A program made the position numbers and the translations under genes. From NCBI GenBank assembly GCA_902596975.1, contig CACJWS010000005.1, forward strand, positions 7,501 to 71,500: a stretch of DNA of 64,000 bases, written 5' to 3'. This DNA is from an uncultured Pelagibacteraceae bacterium (GTDB lineage: Bacteria > Pseudomonadota > Alphaproteobacteria > Pelagibacterales > Pelagibacteraceae). The notes beneath the pieces were generated by a model. It ran no database searches. It was not told the DNA's origin and was given only the letters and a program-made list of their open reading frames with translations. Positions 1 through 14,074 of the stretch are shown here, in pieces. Position 1 is the stretch's first letter. Each line of letters opens with the position of its first letter.

Positions 1-855
<855 letters not shown>

Positions 856-1003
856 GCACAGAAAAAAATTCTGTGTAGAATTAAATTTTTAATCAATATT
901 CATCTATTCGAATATTGGTTGATTGTTCTTATCTATGAACAATCGGATATAGATATTGATAATATTTAAAATTTTTTACAAAATAAAATAACTGAGTGTT
1001 TCT

Positions 1004-1079
1004 TGGTGGAGGATAGCGGGATCGAACCGCTGACCTCCTGAATGCAAATCAGGCGCTCTCCCAGCTGAGCTAATCCCCC
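1004..1079 (-). tRNA. tRNA-Ala (TGC)
   Basis: Reverse complement folds as a cloverleaf with GCTCAGCTGGGAGAGCGCCTGATTTGCATTCAGGAGG; anticodon TGC; lies in the 16S-23S spacer. Confidence 0.95.
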
Positions 1080-1087
1080 AGTAAAAA

Positions 1088-1164
1088 TGGTGGGCCGAGA
1101 AAGACTCGAACTTTCGACCCCACCCTTATCAAGGGTGTGCTCTAACCAACTGAGCTACCGGCCC
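1088..1164 (-). tRNA. tRNA-Ile (GAT)
   Basis: Reverse complement GGGCCGGTAGCTCAGTTGGTTAGAGCACACCCTTGATAAGGGTGGGG...; anticodon GAT; lies in the 16S-23S spacer. Confidence 0.95.
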
Positions 1165-1270
1165 TTTTCGCAGAAGAGTGAAACACTAATTTCAAGAAGA
1201 GAAATGAGGACGGTCAACATTATCCTGTTATATTTTTTAGATTAAGAAAAAATTTCTTAATCATCCTTAG

Positions 1271-2746
<1,476 letters not shown>

Positions 2747-3006
2747 AAAACGGCGCACACTAGCTTCTACATAAATACTAAGAATAATACTTATGTAATG
2801 TTGAAGTGTGTACGACAAATTTTGGTAACCTTAACCGTCCACACTTCTCTTCTTAAAATATTAACAAATTAAATAGCTAATTGGGTTTTTCCCAATAATT
2901 AACATTTTTTAAATGTTGAGTGGAACGCTTATAAATAATAATATTAATAAATCAAGGAATTAGATAAATTAAAAATGGTTAAAAATACAAGTAAAATCAA
3001 CGTTTT

Positions 3007-4317
3007 TTGACTTTAAAAATGAATTTTTTTAAAAAAAATACATATAAAGATTACTCCATATTTTTGTGGATGATTTTAATATCAATTTTAGGAATTTTTT
3101 CATACACGATTTATTTAAAAAATAAGCAAGAAGAAACCAACCAAATAATTGGAGGATTAGATAATATTTACTTAAAAAAGACAGTACAAGAAATTACAAA
3201 TAGCTTAGAACCTCGATACACAGAAATTTACTATATATCTAAATCTGGAGATACTTATGAAAATATAGTCAATAATTTAAATATTGATAATAATGAGAAA
3301 AAAATTTTAATAAAAAATATTCTTGAAGAAAAATCTCTAAAGTTGTTAAAAATTAACCAAAAATTTACATTTAAATTTGATAATTTATCTAAACATAAAA
3401 TTATAGAGTTTAAAATAGAGACAGATAAAAAAAATGAGGTAGTATTTAGTAAAGCAAAAAATACTGACAATTTTGTATCAAAAAAGATAAAAAAAAATTT
3501 CAAAAAAAAATTAGTATATAAAGAGACTATAATTACAAATAGTTTATATAATAGTGCTATTAACTTAGGGATAAAACCAAACGTTATAATAGAGTTTGCT
3601 AGATTATATGGTTTTCAAGTAGATTTTCAAAGAGATGTATGGAAAAATGATAGCTTTCAAATAATTTATGAAGAATTTGTAGGCGATAATAATAAAGTTG
3701 TGGATACAGGAGAAATTATTTTTGCAAATTTAAATTTACAAAATTCTGACTTACAATTGTACAAACACGAATACGAAAAAAATAAAGTAGATTACTTTGA
3801 TGAAAACGGTAAAAGTATTAAAAAAACATTGATGAAAACCCCCATCAATGGAGCTAGGTTATCATCATCATATGGAAAAAGGAAACATCCAATTTTAGGT
3901 TATACAAAAATGCATTTAGGCACAGATTTTGCTGCGCCTAAAGGCACTCCAATAATGGCTTCTGGAGATGGTAAGGTTATGAAAGCTGGATGGTGTGGGG
4001 GAGGTGGTAACTGTGTAAAAATAAAACATAATAGCACTTATCAAACTGTTTATGCGCACATGTCAAAATTTGGGAGAGGAATAAAAAAAGGAGTAAGAGT
4101 TAAACAAGGGCAAATAATTGGATATGTAGGTTCAACAGGATTATCTACTGGACCACATTTGCATTATGAGGTGATTGAAAATGGAAAAAAAATAAACTCA
4201 CAAAAACTCAAATTACCTTCGGGAAAAATATTAAAAGGTGAACAAAGAAAGAAGTTTGAAGTAGATAAAATAAAAATAGATGTTTTAAGGTCAAACCTTA
4301 TTGCGAAAATAAATTAA
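3007..4317 (+). CDS. M23 family metallopeptidase (murein DD-endopeptidase-like, membrane anchored)
   Basis: N-terminal TM segment; C-terminal HLGTDFAAPKGTPIMASGDGKV ... VYAHMSKF ... GSTGLSTGPHLHYEV typical of Peptidase_M23. True start may be Met at 3019. Confidence 0.88.
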   Translation: MTLKMNFFKKNTYKDYSIFLWMILISILGIFSYTIYLKNKQEETNQIIGGLDNIYLKKTVQEITNSLEPRYTEIYYISKSGDTYENIVNNLNIDNNEKKILIKNILEEKSLKLLKINQKFTFKFDNLSKHKIIEFKIETDKKNEVVFSKAKNTDNFVSKKIKKNFKKKLVYKETIITNSLYNSAINLGIKPNVIIEFARLYGFQVDFQRDVWKNDSFQIIYEEFVGDNNKVVDTGEIIFANLNLQNSDLQLYKHEYEKNKVDYFDENGKSIKKTLMKTPINGARLSSSYGKRKHPILGYTKMHLGTDFAAPKGTPIMASGDGKVMKAGWCGGGGNCVKIKHNSTYQTVYAHMSKFGRGIKKGVRVKQGQIIGYVGSTGLSTGPHLHYEVIENGKKINSQKLKLPSGKILKGEQRKKFEVDKIKIDVLRSNLIAKIN

Positions 4318-4706
4318 TCTATTTCTGCGGTTTCAGTTGTAACTGATTTTGTATTTATTTCGTCAGAATTTTTTTTGAAATCTTTTTCGATTACATTATT
4401 TTTTTCATCTAAATTTCTTGATATCTCTTGCATACTTAAAACTCTAGAAAAATGATCTGCATGTTGTAAATAATTTTCAGACAAAATTTTATCTCCAGAT
4501 GAAAGTGCCTCTCTAGCTAGATTATTATATTTATCTACTAGCTTTGCTGCGTTTTGATTATTTCTGCCTGGATTTCTGTGTCTAAAATCATTATTTGAAT
4601 TAAAATCATTTTGATTTTTATGCCCATTGATAAGTCTTTTTCTAAAATTTCTTTCACCATTGGGTTTAAAACGATTTTTTCTATTATTATTTCGGTAACT
4701 GTTCAT
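4314..4706 (-). CDS. DUF4167-like protein
   Basis: NNNRKNRFKPNGERNFRK ... KLVDKYNNLAREALSSGDKILSENYLQHADHFSRVL matches the alphaproteobacterial DUF4167 pattern; next to prmC/prfA as usual. Confidence 0.75.
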   Translation of the reverse strand: MNSYRNNNRKNRFKPNGERNFRKRLINGHKNQNDFNSNNDFRHRNPGRNNQNAAKLVDKYNNLAREALSSGDKILSENYLQHADHFSRVLSMQEISRNLDEKNNVIEKDFKKNSDEINTKSVTTETAEID

Positions 4707-4708
4707 TA

Positions 4709-5551
4709 TTATATTTTTGTAGATACGATAACTCGTGGGATAGATCTTATGTCTTTACAAATCTTGTTTATATAAAACCTATTTTTCATTAATAATTTTT
4801 TGACCTCAAATTCCTGGTTTTCTCCAATTTCAAATATTAATTTCCCATTTTTTTTTAACAATTTTTTACTTTTGAAGATTAATTTTTTAATAGTTTTTAA
4901 TCCGTCTACACCAGCTTCTAAAGCTATTATTGGCTCAAATTGTCTAACATTATTATCTAATCTCTTTAAATCAATTTTATTAATGTAAGGAGGGTTAGAA
5001 ACTACAAAATCATATTTATTAATATTTAATTTGTCAACATCGATATTTATGAATTTAATTTTATTTTCTAGGTGGTGCATTTTTGCATTAAAATTGGCAA
5101 TTTTGATAGCTTTTTTACTAATATCTATTGCTATTCCTCTCGAATTTGGTCTTTCATTTATGAGTGATATAATTAAGCATCCTGAGCCTGTCCCAACCTC
5201 TAAAAAGTTTTTCGGAGATTTATTTTTTGTTAATTTAAGAACTTCATCAACAACAATTTCTGTCTCAGGCCTTGGTATCAACACATCTTTATTTACGAAA
5301 AAATTATATTTCCAAAATTCTTTTTGTCTAAAAATATAAGCTAAAGGCTCATTCTGTTTTCTCCTAATTAACAATTTTTTAAATTTATCAAATTTATTGG
5401 CTTCTAATTTATCTTTTAGATTAATTAATATTTCTTCTCTAGTTTTATTCAAAACTTTTGCTAAAAGAAGTTCGCTGTCTAATTGGTAACTACTTATATT
5501 ATTATTTTTAAGCAGTTTATTACCATAATTAAGTGTATTTATATAATTCAT
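4709..5551 (-). CDS. prmC: peptide chain release factor N(5)-glutamine methyltransferase
   Basis: NPPY motif (VVSNPPYI), SAM-binding [14 protein letters not shown], adjacent to prfA. Confidence 0.93.
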   Translation of the reverse strand: MNYINTLNYGNKLLKNNNISSYQLDSELLLAKVLNKTREEILINLKDKLEANKFDKFKKLLIRRKQNEPLAYIFRQKEFWKYNFFVNKDVLIPRPETEIVVDEVLKLTKNKSPKNFLEVGTGSGCLIISLINERPNSRGIAIDISKKAIKIANFNAKMHHLENKIKFINIDVDKLNINKYDFVVSNPPYINKIDLKRLDNNVRQFEPIIALEAGVDGLKTIKKLIFKSKKLLKKNGKLIFEIGENQEFEVKKLLMKNRFYINKICKDIRSIPRVIVSTKI

Positions 5552-6624
5552 TGGTTAATATTGTTAAGCTGATCTTGTTGAGCTTGAAGACTTAATGACT
5601 CTATCATTTCATCAAAAATTTCACCTTCCATAAATTCTTCTAACTTATGTAGCGTTAAATTAATTCTATGGTCTGTCACTCTTCCTTGAGGAAAGTTATA
5701 TGTTCTTATTCTTTCAGATCTATCACCAGTTCCAATTTTACTTTTTCTATCCTTTGATCTTTCTTGATCAATTTTTTGTCGCTCGTAATCATAAATTCTA
5801 GACCTCAAAATTTTTAAACCTTTTTCCTTGTTTCTTATCTGTGATTTTTCATCCTGTTGACTTACAACAATGCCTGTTGGAATGTGAGTAATTCTTACAG
5901 CTGAGTCTGTAGTATTTACACTTTGGCCACCTGGTCCACTGCTTCTAAATACATCAATTCTCAAATCTTTTTCATCTATTTTAATATCTAAATCTTCAGC
6001 TTCAGGTAAAACAGCAACTGTAGCTGCCGATGTATGAACTCTTCCTTGTGTTTCTGTATCTGGTACTCTTTGAACTCTATGAACTCCACTTTCATATTTT
6101 AAAGAAGAATAAATATTTTTTCCTTTAATTAAAGCAATTAATTCTTTTAATCCTCCAGCCTCGCTTTTTGATATTGAAATAACTTCAATAATCCATTTTT
6201 TTTTTTGACTTACTTTTTCATACATTTTGTATAAGTCTGATGCGAAAAGACTAGCTTCAAGACCTCCTGTACCTGCCCTAATCTCAATAATTGCATTTTT
6301 ACTATCTGCTCGGTCTTTAGGAAGTAAAAATAATTTTATTTTTTTTTCATTTATCAGGAAATTTTTTTTTAAATTTATCAGTTCACTAGTCGCGAACTCT
6401 CTTAGCTCAGCATCTGAGCCTTTATCGTTTATAATATTGTTTAAATCCTCAGTATCTTTTTGATAACTTAAATATTCTTTAGCTTGCTTTATGATGTCAT
6501 TTAAATCAGAGTATTCTTTGGAAATTTCTGCATATTTTTTTTTATCTATCTCACCTGAGTAAAGTTTTTTTTCAAGTTCAAGGTGTCTATGAATTAAATT
6601 TTGAACTTTTTCCTGTGGTAGCAT
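5548..6624 (-). CDS. prfA: peptide chain release factor 1
   Basis: GGQ motif [45 protein letters not shown]. Confidence 0.96.
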   Translation of the reverse strand: MLPQEKVQNLIHRHLELEKKLYSGEIDKKKYAEISKEYSDLNDIIKQAKEYLSYQKDTEDLNNIINDKGSDAELREFATSELINLKKNFLINEKKIKLFLLPKDRADSKNAIIEIRAGTGGLEASLFASDLYKMYEKVSQKKKWIIEVISISKSEAGGLKELIALIKGKNIYSSLKYESGVHRVQRVPDTETQGRVHTSAATVAVLPEAEDLDIKIDEKDLRIDVFRSSGPGGQSVNTTDSAVRITHIPTGIVVSQQDEKSQIRNKEKGLKILRSRIYDYERQKIDQERSKDRKSKIGTGDRSERIRTYNFPQGRVTDHRINLTLHKLEEFMEGEIFDEMIESLSLQAQQDQLNNINQ

Positions 6625-6635
6625 TAGTTTATTAA

Positions 6636-7730
6636 TTATAAATTTGAGACTTTTTCTTCAACTAAAGTAACAATTTTATTTATCATATCTTTTGTCATTA
6701 CTTTTTCTGTTTCTAAACCGTTTAAATACAACATATGGTTATCTTTTCCACCACCAGTAATTCCTATTTCTGTTTGTTTTGCTTCCCCTGGACCATTAAC
6801 AACACATCCTATAATCGACAATGTTATTGGTTTCTTTATATGTGATAATTTTTTTTCTAATTTTTTTACTGTTTCAATTACGGGGAAAGCTTGTCTTGCA
6901 CAAGATGGGCATGAAATAATTTTTACACCCCTATTTCTTAAGTTTAGAGATTTTAAAATTTCATTTCCTACTTTCACTTCTTCAAGAGGATCGTCTGAAA
7001 GTGATACCCTTATAGTGTCACCAATTCCATCTAACAGTAAACTTCCAAATCCTATTGAAGTTTTTATGCTACCGGGTAAATAGCTACCAGCTTCTGTAAT
7101 TCCAAGATGTAAAGGATAATCTGTTTTTTTTGATAATAATTTGTATGCTGCAATAGACAAAAAAACATCTGAGGATTTGACGCTAATTTTAAAGTTTGAA
7201 AAATCCATATCTTCTATTATTTTTATATTTCTTAAAGCGCTATCAACTAGGGCTTCTGGGCAAGGTTCTCTGTATTTTTCAAGGATATCTTTTTCAAGTG
7301 ACCCCGCATTGACACCAATTCTTATTGAACAATTATTATTTTTTGCAGCTGAGATAACCTCTGCAATTCTTTTTCTATCTCCAATATTTCCTGGATTTAT
7401 ACGTAGACAATCTGCACCATTTTCAGCAGCCTCAATTGCTCTCTTATAATGAAAATGAATATCTGCAACAATTGGAACATCTATATTTTTAATAATAGTC
7501 TTTAATGATTCTGTTGATTTACTATCTGGACATGAAACTCTTACTATATCTGCGCCAGCTTCTGATACTTTATTTATTTGATCTATTGTAGATTTATGAT
7601 TTGTAGTTAGTGTGTTAGTCATTGTCTGAACTGTAATTGGATTGTTTCCACCAATTTTGATTTTACCAACACTTATTTCTTTAGTTATCTTTCTTTTAAT
7701 GTTTCTAAAAGGTCTAATCTCTGTGATCAT
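6636..7730 (-). CDS. ispG: 4-hydroxy-3-methylbut-2-enyl diphosphate synthase (flavodoxin)
   Basis: [44 protein letters not shown]. Confidence 0.96.
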   Translation of the reverse strand: MITEIRPFRNIKRKITKEISVGKIKIGGNNPITVQTMTNTLTTNHKSTIDQINKVSEAGADIVRVSCPDSKSTESLKTIIKNIDVPIVADIHFHYKRAIEAAENGADCLRINPGNIGDRKRIAEVISAAKNNNCSIRIGVNAGSLEKDILEKYREPCPEALVDSALRNIKIIEDMDFSNFKISVKSSDVFLSIAAYKLLSKKTDYPLHLGITEAGSYLPGSIKTSIGFGSLLLDGIGDTIRVSLSDDPLEEVKVGNEILKSLNLRNRGVKIISCPSCARQAFPVIETVKKLEKKLSHIKKPITLSIIGCVVNGPGEAKQTEIGITGGGKDNHMLYLNGLETEKVMTKDMINKIVTLVEEKVSNL

Positions 7731-8938
7731 TTATCTAATTTAAATTCTTTGTGTAAACATTTTATTGCTTTTGTAGCTTTCGTGCTTTTTACCAAGACAG
7801 ATATTTTTATTTCAGACGTTGATATAACTTGTATATTTATATTTTGTTTAGCAAGTGCTTGAAACATTCTGAAAGTTACCCCAGGCGTAGTTATCATGCC
7901 AACACCAATAATTGATACTTTAGATACATTCCTGTCACAAATAAATTTTTTAAAATTAATATTTTTGTTTTTATTTATAATTTTTTTTGTTTTGGCTAAA
8001 TCGTAAGATTTTATAGTAAAAGTTAGGTCTGTTTCTTTTCCATTTGAGGAAATATTTTGGACAACCATATCAACATTAATAGCATTTTCAGATAGTGGTT
8101 TAAATATTGATGCTGCTATACCCGGTCTATCTTTAACCCCTAATAGAGTTACTTTTGCATCATTATCAGAAGATGAAATGCCTGTAATAATTTTATTATT
8201 AATAATATTTTTCCGTTTAGTTATTAATGTGCCTGATTTGTTTGTAAATGATGATTTTACTTCAATGTTAATCCTGTTTAATCTTGCGTCCTGTATTGAG
8301 TCTGGCTGCATTACCTTTGAACCTAATGAGGCCATTTCTAACATTTCCTCATAAGATATATTCTTAATTTTTTTTGCAGAAGTTAATTTATTTGGATCAG
8401 TCGTATATACCCCCTCAACATCCGTATATATAACACATCGATCAGCTTTAAAAAACTTTGCAACCATTATTGCGCTTGAATCTGAACCACCTCTTCCAAT
8501 AGTTGTAATATTTAAATTTTCATCCACACCCTGAAATCCAGCAATAATTGGAATTCCTCCAAATTTTAAAAATTTAATAATTTTATTCTTATTTATGTAT
8601 TTAATTCTTGAATATTTGTGTTTTCCCTCTGTTAAAATTGGTATTTGCCAAGCCATCCAAGATTTAGAATTCAGGCCATTTGCCACTAGATGACCTGCTA
8701 ACAACGAACACGAAATCTGCTCACCTGCAGAAACTAGAGTATCATATTCATTATCAGGAAAATTTTCACTGATTTTTTTTGACATATTTATCAACTTATT
8801 AGTAGTTCCGCTCATTGCAGATAACAAAACAATTACCCTATATTTTTTTGAATAAGATTTAATTATTTTAGATACTTTTTTAATTCTTTGAATTGACCCG
8901 ACTGAAGTACCGCCAAATTTTAATACAATAATTTTCAT
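7727..8938 (-). CDS. lysC: aspartate kinase
   Basis: [36 protein letters not shown]-terminal ACT domains. Confidence 0.95.
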   Translation of the reverse strand: MKIIVLKFGGTSVGSIQRIKKVSKIIKSYSKKYRVIVLLSAMSGTTNKLINMSKKISENFPDNEYDTLVSAGEQISCSLLAGHLVANGLNSKSWMAWQIPILTEGKHKYSRIKYINKNKIIKFLKFGGIPIIAGFQGVDENLNITTIGRGGSDSSAIMVAKFFKADRCVIYTDVEGVYTTDPNKLTSAKKIKNISYEEMLEMASLGSKVMQPDSIQDARLNRINIEVKSSFTNKSGTLITKRKNIINNKIITGISSSDNDAKVTLLGVKDRPGIAASIFKPLSENAINVDMVVQNISSNGKETDLTFTIKSYDLAKTKKIINKNKNINFKKFICDRNVSKVSIIGVGMITTPGVTFRMFQALAKQNINIQVISTSEIKISVLVKSTKATKAIKCLHKEFKLDK

Positions 8939-9004
8939 TGGTAGTTTTATTTACAAGCTTTATAATATTGATAAAATACATCTTATTTATAATGTCAATA
9001 AAGA

Positions 9005-9733
9005 ATGAGCAATAATACTATAAACAAGGAAGAAGTAGAAAAATTTAACAAAATTGCAGAAGAATGGTGGGATCCTAAGGGAAAATTTAAACCACTTCAC
9101 AAATTTAATCCAATTAGAATAGAATATATAAAAGACAATATTATTAAAGATTTTAATATTTCATCAAATCACAAACCATTAGAAGGAATAAATATTCTTG
9201 ATATTGGATGCGGAGGAGGTTTATTATCGGAGCCTTTAGCAAGACTTGGGGCAGAAGTTGTTGGTATTGATGCATCCAAAAAAAATATTGATATTGCAAA
9301 ACATCATTTAAAAAAAAGTAATTTAAAAATTGAATATTATGATAAATCTCCAGAGAATTTTAAATATGAAAAAAAATTTGATGTAATTCTTAACATGGAA
9401 ATAGTTGAACATGTTGAAGATATTTCTGAATTTATAAATCAAAGTACAAAATTTTTAAAAAGCAATGGTTTAATGTTTATTGCTACCTTAAACCAAACTT
9501 TAAAATCTTATGTATTTGCAATAATAGGAGCTGAATATATTTTAAGGTGGCTTCCAATTGGAACACACGATTGGAACAAATTTGTAAAACCCAAAAATCT
9601 AGAAAATATATGCAACAAAAATTCACTTGTATTAAAAAGGATAGATGGAGTTAAATTTAATCCACTTTTAAATAAATGGAGTCTTTCAAGTGATAAATCT
9701 ATAAATTATATCACAAAATATAAAAAGGGTTAA
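9005..9733 (+). CDS. ubiG: bifunctional 2-polyprenyl-6-hydroxyphenol methylase / 3-demethylubiquinol 3-O-methyltransferase
   Basis: EEWWDPKGKFKPLHKFNPIRIEYI, LDIGCGGGLLSEPLARLGAEVVGID. Confidence 0.95.
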   Translation: MSNNTINKEEVEKFNKIAEEWWDPKGKFKPLHKFNPIRIEYIKDNIIKDFNISSNHKPLEGINILDIGCGGGLLSEPLARLGAEVVGIDASKKNIDIAKHHLKKSNLKIEYYDKSPENFKYEKKFDVILNMEIVEHVEDISEFINQSTKFLKSNGLMFIATLNQTLKSYVFAIIGAEYILRWLPIGTHDWNKFVKPKNLENICNKNSLVLKRIDGVKFNPLLNKWSLSSDKSINYITKYKKG

Positions 9734-10152
9734 TTTTCCTTATCTTCAATCCATGGAATAGTTGATGTTTCTATTCCTTCTTCTTTTAGCTCCTTAACAT
9801 CTTCAATTGATGCTTTGCCGTAAATGTTTTTTTTATTCTTATTTTTATTATAATGAATAGATCTTGCCTCATAAGCAAAGTTTTCTCCAACATATTCAAA
9901 ATTCTCTTTAATAAATTTTTGATATTCTCTTAATTTTTTTTTAACATTTTTATTATTTTTATAGACTTTATCTTGTTTAAATTTAGAATTAGCTAAATTT
10001 GGCTTCATCAAGGACTTTTCAATTTTTTGGGAATTGCACTTTTGACAAATAAGAAGCTTTAGTTTCTTTAATTTATCGAATTCTTTAGAGCTTGCAAACC
10101 AACTTTCAAACTCAAGTCTGCAATTTTTACAATTTAATAGGTACTTTATCAT
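9730..10152 (-). CDS. DUF1178 family protein
   Basis: MIKYLLNCKNCRLEFESWFASSKEFDKL...ICQKCNS: typical DUF1178 N-terminal zinc-ribbon-like pattern. Confidence 0.85.
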   Translation of the reverse strand: MIKYLLNCKNCRLEFESWFASSKEFDKLKKLKLLICQKCNSQKIEKSLMKPNLANSKFKQDKVYKNNKNVKKKLREYQKFIKENFEYVGENFAYEARSIHYNKNKNKKNIYGKASIEDVKELKEEGIETSTIPWIEDKEN

Positions 10153-10189
10153 TAGAATTAAATAATTGTATTTTATAATATTTCAATAC

Positions 10190-11491
10190 CTAGGATCTAT
10201 AATCTGAATTAATTTCAATGTATTCCTTGGACAAGTCCATAGTATACGCTGTGAATTTTTTACTTCCAATAGATAGATCAATTGTTATCTCAATGTTTTC
10301 GTTTTTCATATAATCACTTAGAATATTTTCATTATAATTTTTATCTAACTTACCATTTTTAATAATAATATTGGACCCCATTAATATAGATAATTTTTCA
10401 TGTTTAATAGTTGCGCCACTCTTTCCGATTGCCATCGCGATTCTTCCCCAATTAGGATCTTCTCCGAAAATTGCTGTTTTAACTAATGGTGAGTTAGCTA
10501 TGGAGAAACAAATATTTTTTGCGTCTTTCTCTGTTTTGCTATTAAAGCATTTTATAGTAACAAATTTTGTTGCTCCCTCTCCATCACTTGCAACTCTTTT
10601 TGCTAAGTTTAACATAACTTGATGAACACTATTAATGAATTGTTTTAATTTTGGATCTTTAAAACTTTTTATTTCTTTATTTTTTGCTTTACCTGTTGAA
10701 AATATTGAAACCATGTCGTTCGTACTGGTATCCCCATCGCATGTTATAGCATTAAAAGTAGTCTTAATATTTAAATTAAGTATCTGTTTCAAAATTGATG
10801 AAGAAATATTCGCATCAGTAAATATAAATCCTAAAGTTGTTGCCATATTCGGAAAGATCATTCCTGAACCTTTTGCAACACCATATATTTTTACATCGGA
10901 ACCACCTATTTTACATTCTGCCATTGATAATTTTGGTTTAGTATCTGTTGTCATAATTCCAAGAGCTGCTTTAATCCAAATTAGTTTATTTTGATTGTAT
11001 TTTATTTTATCAACTAAGTTTTTTGTGTTACTTAAAATTACATTTTCAGGAAATTTTTCTCCTATAGTACCTGTACAAGCAAATAATAATTGGGTTGGTT
11101 TAATTTCTTTTGGTTTATCCTCATCTGTAATTTGCTTTGATGTTAACAATTTTGATAAATTTAAAGAGATTTTTTTAAGAGAATTATACCCATCATTACC
11201 TGTTAATGCATTCGCATTTCTTGTATTTATTAAAATGCCATAAATTTTTTTATCTTTTATTTTTTTATTCCATTTAATATTTTCAGAGACTAAACTAGAT
11301 TGTGTGTACACATTTGCATAATTTGCACCGTCTCTAAAATAAAATAAAACTAAGTCATCTCTTTTTTTATCATAAAGACCACAGCTAATAGTTGAGATGG
11401 ATACTCCATTAATATGTTCAAGGTCCTGAAAATGTCCTATTTTAGAGTCCTTATGTTTATTGTCAAAAAAGTTGTTTATACCAAAATCCAT
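10190..11491 (-). CDS. argJ: bifunctional glutamate N-acetyltransferase / amino-acid acetyltransferase
   Basis: KGSGMIFPNMATTLGFIFTDA autocleavage-region motif; FGEDPNWGRIAMAIG; DLS.G...A.T.DLS.EYI.INSDYRS C-terminus. Confidence 0.93.
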   Translation of the reverse strand: MDFGINNFFDNKHKDSKIGHFQDLEHINGVSISTISCGLYDKKRDDLVLFYFRDGANYANVYTQSSLVSENIKWNKKIKDKKIYGILINTRNANALTGNDGYNSLKKISLNLSKLLTSKQITDEDKPKEIKPTQLLFACTGTIGEKFPENVILSNTKNLVDKIKYNQNKLIWIKAALGIMTTDTKPKLSMAECKIGGSDVKIYGVAKGSGMIFPNMATTLGFIFTDANISSSILKQILNLNIKTTFNAITCDGDTSTNDMVSIFSTGKAKNKEIKSFKDPKLKQFINSVHQVMLNLAKRVASDGEGATKFVTIKCFNSKTEKDAKNICFSIANSPLVKTAIFGEDPNWGRIAMAIGKSGATIKHEKLSILMGSNIIIKNGKLDKNYNENILSDYMKNENIEITIDLSIGSKKFTAYTMDLSKEYIEINSDYRS

Positions 11492-11550
11492 GCTATTTAA
11501 TTTTTTAAATAAATAACTATATAATTTATAATTATTAAAACATCAAAAAT

Positions 11551-14073
11551 ATGCTTAATCCTTTAAACATTATAAGTAAATTTATAAAAAGTGGAAATCA
11601 AAAAGAGTTAGACAGAATTCAAAAAATTGTAAAAGAAATTAATCTTAAAGAAAATATTGTTAACAAATTTGAGGATAAACAATTTCCTTTAAGAACTAAT
11701 GAATTTATCTCCAGATTAAAAGAGGGAGAAAAATTAGATAATATATTACCTGAGGCATTTGCGTTAGTAAGAGAAGCTTCAAAAAGAATTAATAACGAGA
11801 GACATTTTGATGTTCAGCTAATAGGTGGAATTGCATTACATGAAAATAAGATTGCAGAGATGAAAACTGGTGAAGGTAAAACGCTTACTATTGTACTTGC
11901 GGCATACCTTAACGCATTAGAAAAAAAAGGCGTTCATATAGTTACTGTAAATGACTACTTGGCAAAAAGAGACAGTATAAACATGGGGAAAATATATAAT
12001 TTTTTGGGTTTAAGTTGTGGATATATAAACTCAGACCACTCAGATGAAGAACGTAAAGAGAATTATAACAAAGATATAACTTATGCCACTAATAGTGAGT
12101 TAGGTTTTGATTTTTTAAGAGATAACATGAAGTATTCAAAAAACGAAATGGTCTTGAGGGAGCATAATTTTGCAATTGTTGATGAAATTGACTCTTGTTT
12201 AATAGATGAGGCAAGAACTCCTTTGGTTATTTCTGGAGCTGCCGAGGATAAAACTATGCAATATATTGCTGTAGATAAATTAATTAAGAGTCTAAAAAAA
12301 ACAGACTTTGAATTAGATGAAAAAGAAAAAAATATTCTTTTAACAAATGATGGAATAGATAATGTTGAAAAAATATTTTCTGAAGCTGGTATTTTAAAGA
12401 ATAACAATTTTTATGACCCTGAAAATTTATTTTTGGTTCATCATGTAAACCAAGCATTAAGGGCAAACCATTTATTTGAGAACGGAAGAGATTATATTGT
12501 TAAAGATAATGAAATAATTATAATTGATGAACAGACAGGTAGACAATTGCCTGGTAGAAGATTTGGCGACGGACTTCATCAAAGCTTAGAGGCAAAAGAG
12601 AAAATAGAGGTTAAAGCGGAAAATCAAACCCTGGCATCAATAACATATCAAAATTTTTTTAAACTATATAAAAAACTTGCTGGATGTACAGGAACTGCAC
12701 TGACTGAGTCAGCGGAATTTTTTGAAATTTATAATCTGCCAGTACTACAGATACCTACCAATAAAGATATGATTAGAAATGATCTTAATGACCAAATCTT
12801 TAGAACAAGTTTAGAAAAAGATAACGCAATCATACAAAAAATAAAAGAATGTAATAAAATTGGACAACCACTCTTGGTTTTCACATCTAGTATAAATAAA
12901 TCTGAGCATTACTCAAATTTGTTAGAAAAGGAAAAAATAAAACATATTGTTTTAAATGCTAAAAATCATGAGAGAGAAGCAGAAATTATTGCAAACGCTG
13001 GAAAAACAAATTCTGTGATAATTACAACAAGTATATCGGGAAGAGGTGTTGACATTAAGTTGGGTGGACAAGATCAATCTGAAAAAGAGGATGTAAAAAA
13101 AAAGGGGGGTTTATTTGTTATTGGAACAGAAAGAATGGAAAGCAGAAGAGTTGATAATCAAGCAAGAGGACGGTCAGGAAGACAAGGGGATGAAGGCAGT
13201 TCAATATTTTTTGTAAGTTTAGAAGATGACTTGATGAGACTGTTTGGTTCTGAAACGATGAATTCTATGCTGGAAAAACTTGGTCTTAAAGATGGTGAAA
13301 GCATTGATCATCCTTGGATAAATAAGGCAATTGAAAGAGCACAACAAAAAGTTGAGGCAAGAAACTTTGATATCAGGAAAACACTTATTAAATTTGATAA
13401 TGTTCTTAATGACCAAAGACATGTAATTTTTGAACAACGAAAAAATGTATTAGATGGAAAAGAAAAAGAAAATTATTCAGATATTTTTTTAGAAGAGGTC
13501 CTAGAAAATCTAAAAAGACAAAAAATTTTGTACGAAAAATCGCCTAACTCTAAGGAATTTCCGAATACCTTAAAACAGGTTCTAGGTAAATCTATTAAAA
13601 ATGATGAATTAGATAATATTTTAAATTCAGACGTAAAAGCAATGGAAAAAACGATAAAAAATAAATTTAAAAATAATAGAGAGGAAAGAAATAATTTATT
13701 AGGTATCGAACAGGGAAATGAAATTGAAAAAAGAGTATTAGTACAAATCATAGACCAGAATTGGAAAACACATATTCAATACTTAGAACAATTAAGACAA
13801 GTAATTGGCTTAAGGTCTTATGGACAAAGAGATCCTTTGGTAGAGTACAAAAAGGAGGCATTTCTATTATTTGAAAATTTACTCGGAAAATTAAAAACTG
13901 ATCTTGTAACAATGCTTTTAAATTTAAAAATAATACAAAAGGAAGAAGAAGATAATTCTCAAAACAAAGTGAAAGAAAACTTAAAATCTATTGCAAAAAG
14001 TAAAATTGGAAGAAATGAACCTTGTCCATGTGGATCAGGGAAAAAATATAAACACTGCTGTGGTGCCTTATAA
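11551..14073 (+). CDS. secA: preprotein translocase ATPase SecA
   Basis: MKTGEGKTLT Walker A, VDEIDSCLIDEARTPLVISG, GRSGRQGDEGSS, C-terminal NEPCPCGSGKKYKHCCG zinc motif. Confidence 0.98.
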   Translation: MLNPLNIISKFIKSGNQKELDRIQKIVKEINLKENIVNKFEDKQFPLRTNEFISRLKEGEKLDNILPEAFALVREASKRINNERHFDVQLIGGIALHENKIAEMKTGEGKTLTIVLAAYLNALEKKGVHIVTVNDYLAKRDSINMGKIYNFLGLSCGYINSDHSDEERKENYNKDITYATNSELGFDFLRDNMKYSKNEMVLREHNFAIVDEIDSCLIDEARTPLVISGAAEDKTMQYIAVDKLIKSLKKTDFELDEKEKNILLTNDGIDNVEKIFSEAGILKNNNFYDPENLFLVHHVNQALRANHLFENGRDYIVKDNEIIIIDEQTGRQLPGRRFGDGLHQSLEAKEKIEVKAENQTLASITYQNFFKLYKKLAGCTGTALTESAEFFEIYNLPVLQIPTNKDMIRNDLNDQIFRTSLEKDNAIIQKIKECNKIGQPLLVFTSSINKSEHYSNLLEKEKIKHIVLNAKNHEREAEIIANAGKTNSVIITTSISGRGVDIKLGGQDQSEKEDVKKKGGLFVIGTERMESRRVDNQARGRSGRQGDEGSSIFFVSLEDDLMRLFGSETMNSMLEKLGLKDGESIDHPWINKAIERAQQKVEARNFDIRKTLIKFDNVLNDQRHVIFEQRKNVLDGKEKENYSDIFLEEVLENLKRQKILYEKSPNSKEFPNTLKQVLGKSIKNDELDNILNSDVKAMEKTIKNKFKNNREERNNLLGIEQGNEIEKRVLVQIIDQNWKTHIQYLEQLRQVIGLRSYGQRDPLVEYKKEAFLLFENLLGKLKTDLVTMLLNLKIIQKEEEDNSQNKVKENLKSIAKSKIGRNEPCPCGSGKKYKHCCGAL

Positions 14074-14074
14074 A

